Assembly: GCF_000312105.1 (NCBI RefSeq)
Contig: NZ_HE978637.1
Coordinates: forward strand, 1,054,792 to 1,118,791
DNA from: Aeromicrobium massiliense JC14
GTDB taxonomy: Bacteria > Actinomycetota > Actinomycetes > Propionibacteriales > Nocardioidaceae
Direction: 5' to 3'
DNA: 64,000 nucleotides
A model generated the notes under the pieces. The model had not been told where the DNA came from and made no database searches. It worked only from the letters and a program-made list of their open reading frames with translations. The position numbers and the translations under genes were made by a program. Within the stretch, counting starts at the first letter, position 1. Each line of letters starts with the position of its first letter. Positions 1 to 7,300 of the stretch are shown piece by piece.

Positions 1-974
1 TGGAGCTGAACGTCGCCGGGCGCTCCGTCCTCGTCCTGGACGGTGGTGAGCCCGCCGTCGCGACCGTCGCCGCGCTGCTGCGCGACGGGGCGAAGGTCAC
101 CGTGGCCGCGCCCGCGGTCTGCACCGCCATCCAGGACCTGGCCGAGCGCGGCCGCCTGGACTGGACCACCGGACCGGCCGACGAGGCGGCGCACGACGTC
201 GTCCTGCGCGCCGTCGCCCGCGAGGAGCCGCGACCGGCGAGCCCGTCCGCGGGCGGACGCGTGACGCTCGTCGGCGCCGGCCCCGGCGATCCCGGTCTGG
301 TCACCGTGGCCGGACGCGCCGCCATCGAGACCGCCGACGTGATCGTCGCCGACCGGCTCGCGCCCTGGGAGTCGGTCGCCTGGGCCCGCCCCGACGTCGA
401 GGTCGTCGACGTCTCCAAGATCCCGTTCGGCCGCTCGACCCCGCAGGAGGAGATCAACCGCGTCCTGGTCGAGCACGCGAGCGCCGGCAAGCACGTCGTG
501 CGGCTCAAGGGCGGCGACTCGTTCGTGTTCGGGCGCGGGTTCGAGGAGGTCCAGGCCTGCGCGGCCGCGGGCGTCCCGACCACGGTCGTGCCCGGCGTGA
601 CGTCCAGCGTCGCCGGCCCGGAGCTGGCCGGCATCCCGGTCACGCACCGCGGCCTCGTGCAGGGCTTCACGGTCGTGTCCGGGCACGTGCCGCCGGGCCA
701 CCCCGAGTCGACGCTCGACTACGCCGCCCTCGCCCGCTCCGGCACGACGCTGGTCGTGCTCATGGGCGTCCGGACGCTCCCCGCCATCGTGGCCGCCCTC
801 GTCGACGGCGGCCTGGCCGCCGACACCCCGTGCGCGCTGGTCGCGGACGCCAGCCTGGCCAGCCAGCGCGTCGTCCGCAGCACGCTCGCCGACGCCGTCG
901 CCGACGCCACGGCGGCCGGGGTCGGGGCGCCCGCCGTCGCCGTCATCGGCCACGTCGCCGCGCTCGAGCCGTGA
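1..974 (+). CDS. cobA: Uroporphyrinogen-III C-methyltransferase, 5' end outside window
   Basis: SAM-dependent methylation of uroporphyrinogen III to precorrin-2, the branch point to cobalamin and siroheme. The reading frame is open from base 3, so the start lies at or before the window edge. The methyltransferase domain begins about 85 visible residues in and shows VGAGPGDPGL, RLKGGDSFVFGRG and GVTSSVAGPELAGIPVTHRG. The residues before it resemble the start of a precorrin-2 dehydrogenase (CysG N-terminal) domain, but this part is about 100 residues shorter than usual and its glycine-rich NAD motif is degenerate (VLDGGEPAVAT). The methyltransferase is likely active and the dehydrogenase half vestigial. 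The stop overlaps the next gene by 4 bases (GTGA). Confidence 0.9.
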   Translation, partial: ELNVAGRSVLVLDGGEPAVATVAALLRDGAKVTVAAPAVCTAIQDLAERGRLDWTTGPADEAAHDVVLRAVAREEPRPASPSAGGRVTLVGAGPGDPGLVTVAGRAAIETADVIVADRLAPWESVAWARPDVEVVDVSKIPFGRSTPQEEINRVLVEHASAGKHVVRLKGGDSFVFGRGFEEVQACAAAGVPTTVVPGVTSSVAGPELAGIPVTHRGLVQGFTVVSGHVPPGHPESTLDYAALARSGTTLVVLMGVRTLPAIVAALVDGGLAADTPCALVADASLASQRVVRSTLADAVADATAAGVGAPAVAVIGHVAALEP

Positions 975-1411
975 TCTGCTGGCTGCGCCACGGCGAGTCC
1001 ACCTGGAACGCCGCCGGCCGGATGCAGCACCGCGACCCCACGCCGCCGCTGACCGAGCTCGGCCGGCTGCAGTCGCGCTCCGCCGCCGAGCACCTGCGCG
1101 GCACGGCCTTCGACGCGCTGCTCTCCTCCCCCGCCGTCCGGGCGCGGCAGACCGCCGGGATCGTCGCCGACGCGCTCGGGCTGGAGGTGCGGGTGGACGA
1201 CCGCCTGGTCGAGCGCGACCACGACGAGACCGTCGCGGAGGTGCGCGGCCGTGTCCGGGCGGTGCTGGCCGACCACCCCGGCGAGCTGCTCGTCGTCAGC
1301 CACGGCGACACCATCGCGGTGGCCGTCGAGCTGCTCACCGGACGCCCCTGCGAGCTGCCCGGCAACGCCCAGGCGATCGTGACCTCGGACACCCTCGAGG
1401 CGCGCTCCTGA
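971..1411 (+). CDS. Histidine phosphatase family protein, CobC-like
   Basis: A 146-residue member of the histidine phosphatase (phosphoglycerate mutase-like) superfamily. The RHGESTWN motif carrying the phosphoaccepting histidine is at residues 6-13 and the second catalytic histidine is in VVSHGD near residue 114. Start is GTG overlapping the cobA stop (GTGA), which implies translational coupling. Its place between cobA and a cobalamin riboswitch suggests alpha-ribazole-5'-phosphate phosphatase (CobC) activity, but the family is broad and the substrate cannot be read from sequence. It is shorter than typical CobC proteins of about 200 residues. Confidence 0.8.
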   Translation: MICWLRHGESTWNAAGRMQHRDPTPPLTELGRLQSRSAAEHLRGTAFDALLSSPAVRARQTAGIVADALGLEVRVDDRLVERDHDETVAEVRGRVRAVLADHPGELLVVSHGDTIAVAVELLTGRPCELPGNAQAIVTSDTLEARS

Positions 1412-1414
1412 CCT

Positions 1415-1535
1415 GCTAGCCTCGTGCCACCTCAGCCGAAGGAAGCCGGTGTGAATCCGGCGCAGTCGCGCTACTGTGACGCCCCTCCCGGGGCGGAGCC
1501 AGACCCGACGGCCGAGGCGAACATCCATCGATGGG
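1415..1535 (+). promoter_or_regulatory. Cobalamin (adenosylcobalamin) riboswitch
   Basis: The leader carries the conserved B12-box elements in order: GAAGCCGGTGTGAATCCGGC (about 1443-1461 core), the CTACTGTGAC segment at 1471-1480, and GGAGCCAGACCC at 1494-1505 after a GC-rich hairpin. It ends about 25 nt before the cbtB start, so it likely controls the cbtB-cbtA-cobD operon by cobalamin. Outer boundaries are approximate. Confidence 0.92.
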
Positions 1536-1560
1536 ACGCAGAATCCCCTAGGAGTGTCAG

Positions 1561-1770
1561 ATGCCTCAGGCAACCACGGCCGTCCCGGCCGCCCTTCCCC
1601 AGATCCCCGTCGCGGCGCTCGCGCCCTGGGCGGTCTTCTTCGCCCTGCTCACGACCGTCGTGCTGTTCTTCGTCGGCGCCGAGCAGGGTGCGTTCTCGGT
1701 CTTCGAGGGCACCGCGATCCACGAGTGGGTCCACGACGCCCGCCACGTCATGGGCTACCCCTGCCACTGA
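1561..1770 (+). CDS. cbtB: Cobalt transporter subunit CbtB
   Basis: A 69-residue protein with one membrane segment at about residues 20-40 and a C-terminal histidine/cysteine motif (HEWVHDARH then YPCH) typical of CbtB, a small partner of the predicted cobalt permease CbtA. ATG start with ribosome binding site AGGAGTG at 1550-1556, immediately after the cobalamin riboswitch. Riboswitch control and the following cbtA agree with cobalt uptake for B12 synthesis. Confidence 0.93.
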   Translation: MPQATTAVPAALPQIPVAALAPWAVFFALLTTVVLFFVGAEQGAFSVFEGTAIHEWVHDARHVMGYPCH

Positions 1771-1813
1771 CGCGCCCGCGCGCCGTCCGCGCCCGGCTCC
1801 GTCCGGACGCCCT

Positions 1814-1832
1814 CCCGGGCCCTCGGCCCGGG
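1814..1832 (+). other. Intercistronic hairpin between cbtB and cbtA
   Basis: Perfect 8-bp stem (CCCGGGCC / GGCCCGGG) with a 3-nt loop in the 121-bp gap. There is no following T-run, so it may be a partial attenuator or mRNA-stability element rather than a full terminator. Confidence 0.4.
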
Positions 1833-1891
1833 TCCCTCACTCCCACCACCCCGGAGGCCTCGTGCTGCCCGGGTGACCGAACGGACCCCTC

Positions 1892-2710
1892 ATGACCCCA
1901 CGCACCTTCCTCGTCCACGGCCTGCTCGCCGGTCTGGTCGCCGGCCTCGCCGCCTTCCTCGTCGCCTACGTCGTCGCCGAGCCGCAGGTCGACGCGGCGA
2001 TCGCGCTGGAGGAGGCGGGCTCGGCCGAGCCCGCCGAGCACAGCCACGCCGAGGGCACCGCCGCCCACGCCCACGAGCACGACCACGGCGAGGAGGCCGG
2101 CCACTCGCACGGCGAGGGCGCCGAGGTCTCGCGCTCGACCCAGTCCACGTGGGGCCTGGCGACGGGCACGCTCCTGCTCGGCTCCGTGCTCGGCGGCGGC
2201 ACCGCCCTCGGCGCGGCGTTCGCGCTCGGCCGGCTGGGCGGGCTCGGCGCCCGGGCCTCGACCGCGGTCGTCGCCCTGGCCGGCTTCGTCGCCACGTCCC
2301 TCGTGCCGTTCCTCAAGTACCCGCCCACCCCGCCCGCCGTGGGCGACGGCGAGACGATCGGCGAGCGCACCGCGCTCTACTTCGGCTTCTGGGCGATCAG
2401 CCTGGTCGCCGGGGTGGCCGCGGTCGTCCTGGGCCGCCGGCTGCTCGAGCCGTTCGGTGGTCTCGGCGCGGTGGTCGCCGCGACGGCGGCCTACCTGGTC
2501 GTGGTGGTCGGGATCGGCACGGCGCTTCCCACCGTCAACGAGCTCGGCGACTTCCCGGCCGACGTGCTCTGGTACTTCCGCCGCGAGTCGCTGCTCACGG
2601 TCGCGGCGCTGTGGGCCGTCCTCGGCGTCGTCCTCACCGCGCTGGTCGGACGCGACGCGGACCGCGTCGTCGTTGCCCAGCAGCGTCGCGAGGCGGCCGC
2701 CGCCCTGTGA
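1892..2710 (+). CDS. cbtA: Cobalt transporter subunit CbtA
   Basis: A 272-residue membrane protein of the CbtA family, predicted to import cobalt for cobalamin synthesis. Membrane segment 1 is at residues 7-29, followed by a histidine/glutamate-rich loop at about 50-78 (metal-binding candidates), then about five more hydrophobic segments. The conserved KYPPTPPAVGDGE signature is near residue 148. The stop overlaps the cobD GTG start by 4 bases, so the two genes are probably translationally coupled. Confidence 0.92.
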   Translation: MTPRTFLVHGLLAGLVAGLAAFLVAYVVAEPQVDAAIALEEAGSAEPAEHSHAEGTAAHAHEHDHGEEAGHSHGEGAEVSRSTQSTWGLATGTLLLGSVLGGGTALGAAFALGRLGGLGARASTAVVALAGFVATSLVPFLKYPPTPPAVGDGETIGERTALYFGFWAISLVAGVAAVVLGRRLLEPFGGLGAVVAATAAYLVVVVGIGTALPTVNELGDFPADVLWYFRRESLLTVAALWAVLGVVLTALVGRDADRVVVAQQRREAAAAL

Positions 2711-3666
2711 GCAGGTCCCTGGCCGCCGGGCTGGCGCTCGGCTTCGCGCTCGACCGCGTCCTCGGCGACCCGGCCCGGTTCCACCCGGTCGCCGGGCTGG
2801 GCCGCTGGGCCGCCGCCGTCGAGCGCCGCACCTACGGCGACCGCCGCGCCGCCGGCGTGCTGCACCACGCCGCCGTCGTGGTCCCGCTCGTCGGGGGCGC
2901 GGTGCTCGCGGAGCGCGCCTGCCGCCGGCCCTGGCAGCACGCCGCGCTCACCGCGGTGGTCACCTGGTCCGTCGTGGGCGGACGCTCACTGGTGCGTGAG
3001 GGCACGACGATCGCCGGCCAGCTCGAGCGTGGCGACCTGCCCGCCGCCCGCCAGCAGGTCACCCACCTGGTCGGTCGCGACCCCAGCCGATTGGACGCCG
3101 ACGGCGTGAGCCGGGCGGCGGTGGAGTCGATGGCCGAGAACACGTCCGACGCCGTCGTGGCCCCCCTGCTGTGGGGCGCGGCCCTCGGCGTGCCCGGCCT
3201 GGTGGGCTACCGGGCGGTGAACACGCTCGACGCGATGGTCGGGCACCGCAGCGAGCGCTACGAGCGGTTCGGGTGGGCCAGCGCCCGGGTCGACGACGTG
3301 GCCAACCTGGTGCCGTCGCGGGTGTCCGCCGCCCTCGCCTCCGCGCTCGCGCCGTCCGTCGGCGGCGGACCGGCGGACGCGCTTCGGGCCTGGCGCCGCG
3401 ACGCCCGTCGCCATCCCAGCCCCAACGCCGGACCGGTCGAGGCCTCGTTCGCGGGCGCGCTCGGCGTCACGCTCGGCGGCGTCAACGACTACGCCGGACG
3501 CGTGGAGCACCGGGCCGCGATGGGCGACGGACCCGCCCCCCGCGTGACCGACCTGCCGCGCGCCACCCGGCTCGCGACGGGCGTCGCGTGGGCCGCGGCC
3601 GGGCTCAGCGTCCTGGCTGCGCTCGCACCCAGGCGCGGGCGGCGCTCGCGTCGGTCACGACGCTGA
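2707..3666 (+). CDS. cobD: Adenosylcobinamide-phosphate synthase CobD/CbiB
   Basis: A 319-residue integral membrane enzyme that attaches the aminopropanol arm to adenosylcobyric acid. Diagnostic motifs are GFALDRVLGDPARFHPVAGLG near the N-terminus and AENTSDAVVAPL near residue 142. The GTG start overlaps the cbtA stop (GTGA). The arginine-rich C-terminus overlaps the convergent cobK gene by 62 bp. It completes the riboswitch-controlled operon cbtB-cbtA-cobD. Confidence 0.93.
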   Translation: MSRSLAAGLALGFALDRVLGDPARFHPVAGLGRWAAAVERRTYGDRRAAGVLHHAAVVVPLVGGAVLAERACRRPWQHAALTAVVTWSVVGGRSLVREGTTIAGQLERGDLPAARQQVTHLVGRDPSRLDADGVSRAAVESMAENTSDAVVAPLLWGAALGVPGLVGYRAVNTLDAMVGHRSERYERFGWASARVDDVANLVPSRVSAALASALAPSVGGGPADALRAWRRDARRHPSPNAGPVEASFAGALGVTLGGVNDYAGRVEHRAAMGDGPAPRVTDLPRATRLATGVAWAAAGLSVLAALAPRRGRRSRRSRR

Positions 3667-4345
3667 CGCCTGCGGGCGCCCCGGCCCGCCGGACGACCAC
3701 GACCGGCACGCCGAGCTCCGCGGCGACGTCGAGCTTCGCCTCGGTGTGCTCGCCGCCGGAGTCCTTGGTGACCAGCACGTCGGTGCCGCGCATCGCGTCC
3801 CGCTCGTGGTCGCGCGTGTAGGGGCCACGGCTCTGCACCAGCGTCCAGGCGGACGGCAGCTCGATCTCGGGCGGATCCACGACCCGCACGACGCAGCCGT
3901 GGTCGCGCAGCGGCTCGACGAACCGCGCCAGCGACTGACGCCCGACGGTCAGGAAGGGGCGCTCCCCCAGCTCCGCCGCCACCTGCGCGGCCTCGTCGTG
4001 GTCGTCGACCCAGTGCCAGGTGCCGGCGTCCGGCCGTACCGACCAGCCCGGACGCTCCAGGCGCAGCAGCGGCACGCCGGCCTGCGGGCACGCCGCGGCG
4101 GCGTTGGCGCTGATGCGCTCCGCGAACGGGTGCGTGGCGTCGACGACGACGTCGACGACGTGCTCGCGCAGGTGCGCCGCCAGGCCTTCGACGCCGCCGA
4201 ACCCGCCGACCCGCACGTCGCCCACTGGCAGCCGGGGCCGGGCCACGCGTCCGGCCAGCGACGTGGTGACGTCGTCGCCGTCGTCGACCAGGAGCTCGGC
4301 CAGGGCGCGTGCCTCGCGCGTGCCGCCCAGCAGCAGGACCCTCAC
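3605..4345 (-). CDS. cobK: Precorrin-6A reductase CobK
   Basis: A 246-residue NAD(P)H-dependent reductase of precorrin-6A in the aerobic corrin pathway. Seen: the N-terminal nucleotide-binding start RVLLLGGTREARALAELL, the VDATHPFAERIS motif near residue 70 and the VTKDSGGEHTEAKL motif near residue 200, all typical of CobK/CbiJ. The GTG start overlaps the cobQ stop (GTGA), giving a cobQ-cobK operon. The last 62 bp are antisense to the end of cobD. Confidence 0.93.
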   Translation of the reverse strand: MRVLLLGGTREARALAELLVDDGDDVTTSLAGRVARPRLPVGDVRVGGFGGVEGLAAHLREHVVDVVVDATHPFAERISANAAAACPQAGVPLLRLERPGWSVRPDAGTWHWVDDHDEAAQVAAELGERPFLTVGRQSLARFVEPLRDHGCVVRVVDPPEIELPSAWTLVQSRGPYTRDHERDAMRGTDVLVTKDSGGEHTEAKLDVAAELGVPVVVVRRAGAPAGVSVVTDASAARAWVRAQPGR

Positions 4346-5826
4346 GCGTGCGGACCGATCACCGGCACCGACGGGGCGCCACCCTCGGCCAGCGCGAGCA
4401 GCGCGTCGACGTCCAGGTGCTTCTCGGCCAGGTCGCCGAGCAGGTCCAGCCGCGCCTCGCGGGCGGCGGCGAAGCTGACACCGGACGCCTCGAACGAGCC
4501 GCCCCGGGCGCGGGCCGCCAGGTCGAGCACGGCGGTGCGCAGGGCGTCGGCCTCCAGGCTGCCGTGCCACATCGTGCCCAGCACCGCGCCGTCCTGCGCG
4601 CCGCCGAGGAACTCGGTCGCGCCGTCCTCGCGCGTGATGCGGCCGTGGTGGATCTCGTAGCCGGACGCCGGGGCGCCGAGGGCCTCGCCGTGCGGCAGCC
4701 GCAGGGTCTTCTCGGCGGCGAACGTCGTCTCGACCGGCAGCAGGCCGAGACCCGCCACGCTCGTGGGCGACCCGGACTCGACGCCCTCGGGGTCGTGCAC
4801 GGCGCGGCCGAGCATCTGGAACCCGCCGCAGATGCCGAGCACGGCGCGACCGGCCTCGGCGTGCCGGACGATCGCCCGGTCCAGGCCGCGTGCGCGGAGC
4901 CAGGCCAGGTCCGACACCGTCGCGCGGGTGCCGGGCACGACCACGAGGTCGGCGTCGGCGACGTCGTGCGGGGCGGCGGTGAAGACGACGTCGACGTCCG
5001 GCTCGAGCCCGAGCGCGTCCACGTCGGTGAAGTTGCTGATGCGCGGCAGCCGCACGACGACGACGCGCAGCGCCCCCTCGGCGCCCGCCCGCCGGCCCTC
5101 GAGGTCCAGGGCGTCCTCGGAGTCCAGCCAGACGTCCGGGCTCCACGGCAGGGTGCCCAGCACGGGACGTCCGGCCAGCCGCTCGAGGCTGCGCAGCCCC
5201 GGTGCGAGCAGGGTCTCGTCGCCGCGGAACTTGTTGACGACGAAGCCGGCCACGAGCCGCTGGTCGGCCGGTTCCAGGAGCGCCACCGTGCCGTAGAGGG
5301 CGGCGAAGACTCCCCCGCGGTCGATGTCGCCGACCACGACGACGGGCATGTCGGCGTGCCGGGCCAGGCCCATGTTGACGTAGTCGCCGGCGCGCAGGTT
5401 GATCTCGGCGGGGCTGCCCGCGCCCTCGGCCACGACCAGGTCGTAGCGCGATGCGAGGTCGTCGTACGCGGCGTACGCGGCCTCGGCCAGGTGCGTCCGG
5501 CCCCCGATGAACTCGGCGCTGCTGATCTCGCCGGCCGGGCGACCCATCACCACGACGTGGCTGCGCCGGTCTCCCCCGGGCTTGAGCAGCACGGGGTTCA
5601 TCGCCGCCTCGGGCTCGGCACCCGCGGCGAGCGCCTGGACCCACTGCGCCCGGCCGATCTCGGCCCCGTCGGCGCACACCATCGAGTTGTTCGACATGTT
5701 CTGCGACTTGAACGGCGCGACCCGCACGCCGCGCCGGGCGAACGCGCGGCACAGCGCCGTCGTCACCAGGCTCTTGCCGGCGTCGGAGGTCGTGCCGGCG
5801 ACCATGAGCCGGGCCTGTCTGTCCAC
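4342..5826 (-). CDS. cobQ: Cobyric acid synthase CobQ
   Basis: A glutamine-dependent amidotransferase of 494 residues converting adenosylcobyrinic a,c-diamide to adenosylcobyric acid. The N-terminal ATP-binding domain starts with MVAGTTSDAGKS; a class-I-like glutaminase domain follows with the nucleophile in GICGGFQMLGR and the catalytic histidine in YEIHHG. I chose the GTG at 5826, 7 codons before the MVAG motif; the ATG at 5805 is an alternative. Coupled to cobK by a 4-base overlap. Confidence 0.93.
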   Translation of the reverse strand: MDRQARLMVAGTTSDAGKSLVTTALCRAFARRGVRVAPFKSQNMSNNSMVCADGAEIGRAQWVQALAAGAEPEAAMNPVLLKPGGDRRSHVVVMGRPAGEISSAEFIGGRTHLAEAAYAAYDDLASRYDLVVAEGAGSPAEINLRAGDYVNMGLARHADMPVVVVGDIDRGGVFAALYGTVALLEPADQRLVAGFVVNKFRGDETLLAPGLRSLERLAGRPVLGTLPWSPDVWLDSEDALDLEGRRAGAEGALRVVVVRLPRISNFTDVDALGLEPDVDVVFTAAPHDVADADLVVVPGTRATVSDLAWLRARGLDRAIVRHAEAGRAVLGICGGFQMLGRAVHDPEGVESGSPTSVAGLGLLPVETTFAAEKTLRLPHGEALGAPASGYEIHHGRITREDGATEFLGGAQDGAVLGTMWHGSLEADALRTAVLDLAARARGGSFEASGVSFAAAREARLDLLGDLAEKHLDVDALLALAEGGAPSVPVIGPHA

Positions 5827-5904
5827 CGCTCCAGTATCCCGGCCACCGCTCCCGCGCGGGCCGTCGCCTCGCCGGAAGCGCGGACGGCACCGACCGGCCC
5901 GTTC

Positions 5905-5910
5905 TAGGAT
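5905..5910 (+). promoter_or_regulatory. Candidate -10 element of a leaderless transcript
   Basis: TAGGAT lies 6 bases before the ATG at 5917, which would place transcription start on or next to that ATG. No convincing -35 hexamer is visible. Inference only. Confidence 0.4.
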
Positions 5911-5916
5911 CCGGCC

Positions 5917-6021
5917 ATGACCACGCCAACGGCACCGTCCCAGACGACCAGCAGCGGGGCGCCGGTCGCCATCATCGTCACGGCCGCCGTCGCGATCCAC
6001 CTGCACTGCTGTCCGTCCTGA
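5917..6021 (+). CDS. Small hypothetical peptide with C-terminal Cys-Cys
   Basis: A 34-residue open frame: a Thr/Ser/Pro-rich start, a hydrophobic stretch (about residues 17-27) and the end HLHCCPS. The ATG follows a TAGGAT box that would make the message leaderless. Its stop lies 5 bases before the GTG of the next small membrane gene. It may be a leader peptide, or the true N-terminus of the next protein separated by a frameshift, since the hydrophobic stretch would continue naturally into it. Not recognised as a known family. Confidence 0.4.
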   Translation: MTTPTAPSQTTSSGAPVAIIVTAAVAIHLHCCPS

Positions 6022-6026
6022 GCACC

Positions 6027-6299
6027 GTGCTCGCGTGGCTCGTCCTCGCCTTCGCCCTTCCGGAGGGCTGGGGTCCGGTCCTCGTGAGCCAGGACGACCT
6101 CGTCGCCACGCCGCGGGAATGGGCCTTGCGCAGCGTGCTCGTGGCCGCGTGCGTCGCAGCGGTGCTCGTCGCCGTCCACCGCCGCGGGCGGGAGACCACG
6201 CCGTCCGTCCGGGCCGCGCTGGCCGTCTCCGTCGTCAGCCTCGCGGTCGGACTCTCTGAGTGGCGCATCGACCTGGGCCAGCTCACCAGCTGGACTTGA
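6027..6299 (+). CDS. Hypothetical small membrane protein
   Basis: A 90-residue protein with a hydrophobic start (about residues 2-10), a second hydrophobic helix at about 35-50 and a third at 64-76. No family was recognised. The start is GTG with no clear ribosome binding site, 5 bases after the 34-residue frame, which suggests coupling or a split gene. The 3' end overlaps the convergent rpsN by 17 bp, so no terminator separates them. Confidence 0.55.
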   Translation: MLAWLVLAFALPEGWGPVLVSQDDLVATPREWALRSVLVAACVAAVLVAVHRRGRETTPSVRAALAVSVVSLAVGLSEWRIDLGQLTSWT

Positions 6300-6588
6300 T
6301 GATGCCCGGCAGCTCGCCGCGGTGCGCCATCTGACGGAAGCGGATGCGCGACGTGCCGGTCAGCCGGACGAACCCGCGCGGGCGTCCGTCGACCTGGTCG
6401 CGGTTGCGCAGCCGCACCGGGGACGCGTCGCGCGGCAGGCGCGACAGGGCCCGCACCGCGGCCGTCTGCTCGGGCGATCCGGGCAGGGCGAGGCGCACCT
6501 GCTCCTTGAGCGCGGCACGACGGTCGGCGTAGCGGGCGACCACCTCGCGGCGGCGTCGGTCGGCGGCGATCTTGCTCTGCTTGGCCAT
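6283..6588 (-). CDS. rpsN: 30S ribosomal protein S14, zinc-independent paralogue
   Basis: A 101-residue S14 with the C-terminal signature GTSRIRFRQMAHRGELPG. It has no cysteine, so it is the form that does not need zinc, longer than the 61-residue zinc-ribbon type. It is last in the rpmB-rpmG-rpsN operon, with TGATG overlap to rpmG. The Zur-type palindrome upstream of rpmB predicts expression under zinc starvation, when such paralogues replace zinc-binding copies in the ribosome. Confidence 0.95.
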   Translation of the reverse strand: MAKQSKIAADRRRREVVARYADRRAALKEQVRLALPGSPEQTAAVRALSRLPRDASPVRLRNRDQVDGRPRGFVRLTGTSRIRFRQMAHRGELPGIIKSSW

Positions 6589-6758
6589 CAGCGCTCCTCC
6601 TTGAACGTCACGTGCCGGCGCACGCGGGGGTCGTACTTGGTCAGCTCGAGCCGGTCGGGGTCGTTGCGCCGGTTCTTCCGTGTGACGTACGTGTAGCCCG
6701 TCCCGGCGGTGGACCGGAGCTTCACGATGGGCCGGACGTCGCTGCTGCGGCTCGCCAT
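6588..6758 (-). CDS. rpmG: 50S ribosomal protein L33, zinc-independent paralogue
   Basis: A 56-residue L33 with the typical core ([18 protein letters not shown], then [10 protein letters not shown]). The paired CxxC motifs of zinc-binding L33 are absent. Its ATG overlaps the rpmB stop (TGATG) and its stop overlaps the rpsN start in the same way, giving a tightly coupled three-gene operon. Confidence 0.95.
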   Translation of the reverse strand: MASRSSDVRPIVKLRSTAGTGYTYVTRKNRRNDPDRLELTKYDPRVRRHVTFKEER

Positions 6759-6994
6759 CACAGGCTCCCGTCGCGACGGACGATGTCGGCCACGACGGCG
6801 TCGATGCCGCGCTGGTCGATCGTCTTGATCCCGCGGGCGCTGACCCGCAGCGTGACGTGCCGGCAAAGCGTGGGCACCCAGTACCGCTTGCGCTGGACGT
6901 TGACGTCGAAACGGCGCTTGGTCCGACGGTGCGAGTGCGAGACGTGGTGACCGAACCCCGGACGGGCGCCGGTCACCTGGCACGTGCGTGACAT
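6758..6994 (-). CDS. rpmB: 50S ribosomal protein L28, zinc-independent paralogue
   Basis: A 78-residue L28 beginning [20 protein letters not shown] with the [15 protein letters not shown] and [14 protein letters not shown] motifs of the long, zinc-free class (like the E. coli form). Only isolated cysteines are present (residues 5 and 44), not paired CxxC motifs. First gene of the minus-strand operon; AGGAGG ribosome binding site just upstream and the Zur-type palindrome 23 bases before the start. Confidence 0.95.
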   Translation of the reverse strand: MSRTCQVTGARPGFGHHVSHSHRRTKRRFDVNVQRKRYWVPTLCRHVTLRVSARGIKTIDQRGIDAVVADIVRRDGSL

Positions 6995-7016
6995 GGCTTC
7001 CTCCTACGAGTACTAT

Positions 7017-7031
7017 TGAGAATGATTCTCA
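7017..7031. promoter_or_regulatory. Zur-type operator between divergent ribosomal operons
   Basis: TGAGAATGATTCTCA is a perfect 7-bp inverted repeat around one base and matches the core of Fur/Zur-family boxes. It lies 23 bp from the rpmB start and 24 bp from the rpmE2 start. A -10-like TACTAT (7011-7016) reads toward rpmE2 and would place its start site inside the palindrome, which fits repression of both directions when zinc is plentiful. Confidence 0.88.
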
Positions 7032-7054
7032 GTCTCACACACGGAAGGAGCAGC

Positions 7055-7300
7055 ATGCGCCGCGGCATCCACCCGCCCTACGCCCCGGTGGTCTTCCGGG
7101 ACCGCTCGACCGGCGACCTGACGCTGACCCGCTCGACCATGACGAGCGACCGCACGATCGAGCTCGACGGCACCACCTACCCCGTCGTCGACGTGGACGT
7201 CTCGACCGCCAGCCACCCGTTCTGGACCGGTCGCGGACGCGTCGTCGACAGCGAGGGACGCGTCGAGCGCTTCCGCCGTCGCTACGGCAGCCGCGCATGA
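7055..7300 (+). CDS. rpmE2: 50S ribosomal protein L31 type B (zinc-independent)
   Basis: An 81-residue type-B L31 beginning [19 protein letters not shown] with the SHPFWTG motif near residue 51. It lacks cysteines, unlike zinc-binding RpmE. The start is the ATG after GGAAGGAG (7043-7050). Its stop overlaps the ATG of the CobW-like gene (ATGA). First gene of the plus-strand Zur-controlled operon. Confidence 0.95.
   Translation: MRRGIHPPYAPVVFRDRSTGDLTLTRSTMTSDRTIELDGTTYPVVDVDVSTASHPFWTGRGRVVDSEGRVERFRRRYGSRA

Noticed and set aside
4346..5935. Apparent long N-terminal extension of cobK across cobQ
   Set aside because: The extension is an out-of-frame reading of cobQ; CobK homology begins at the GTG overlapping the cobQ stop.
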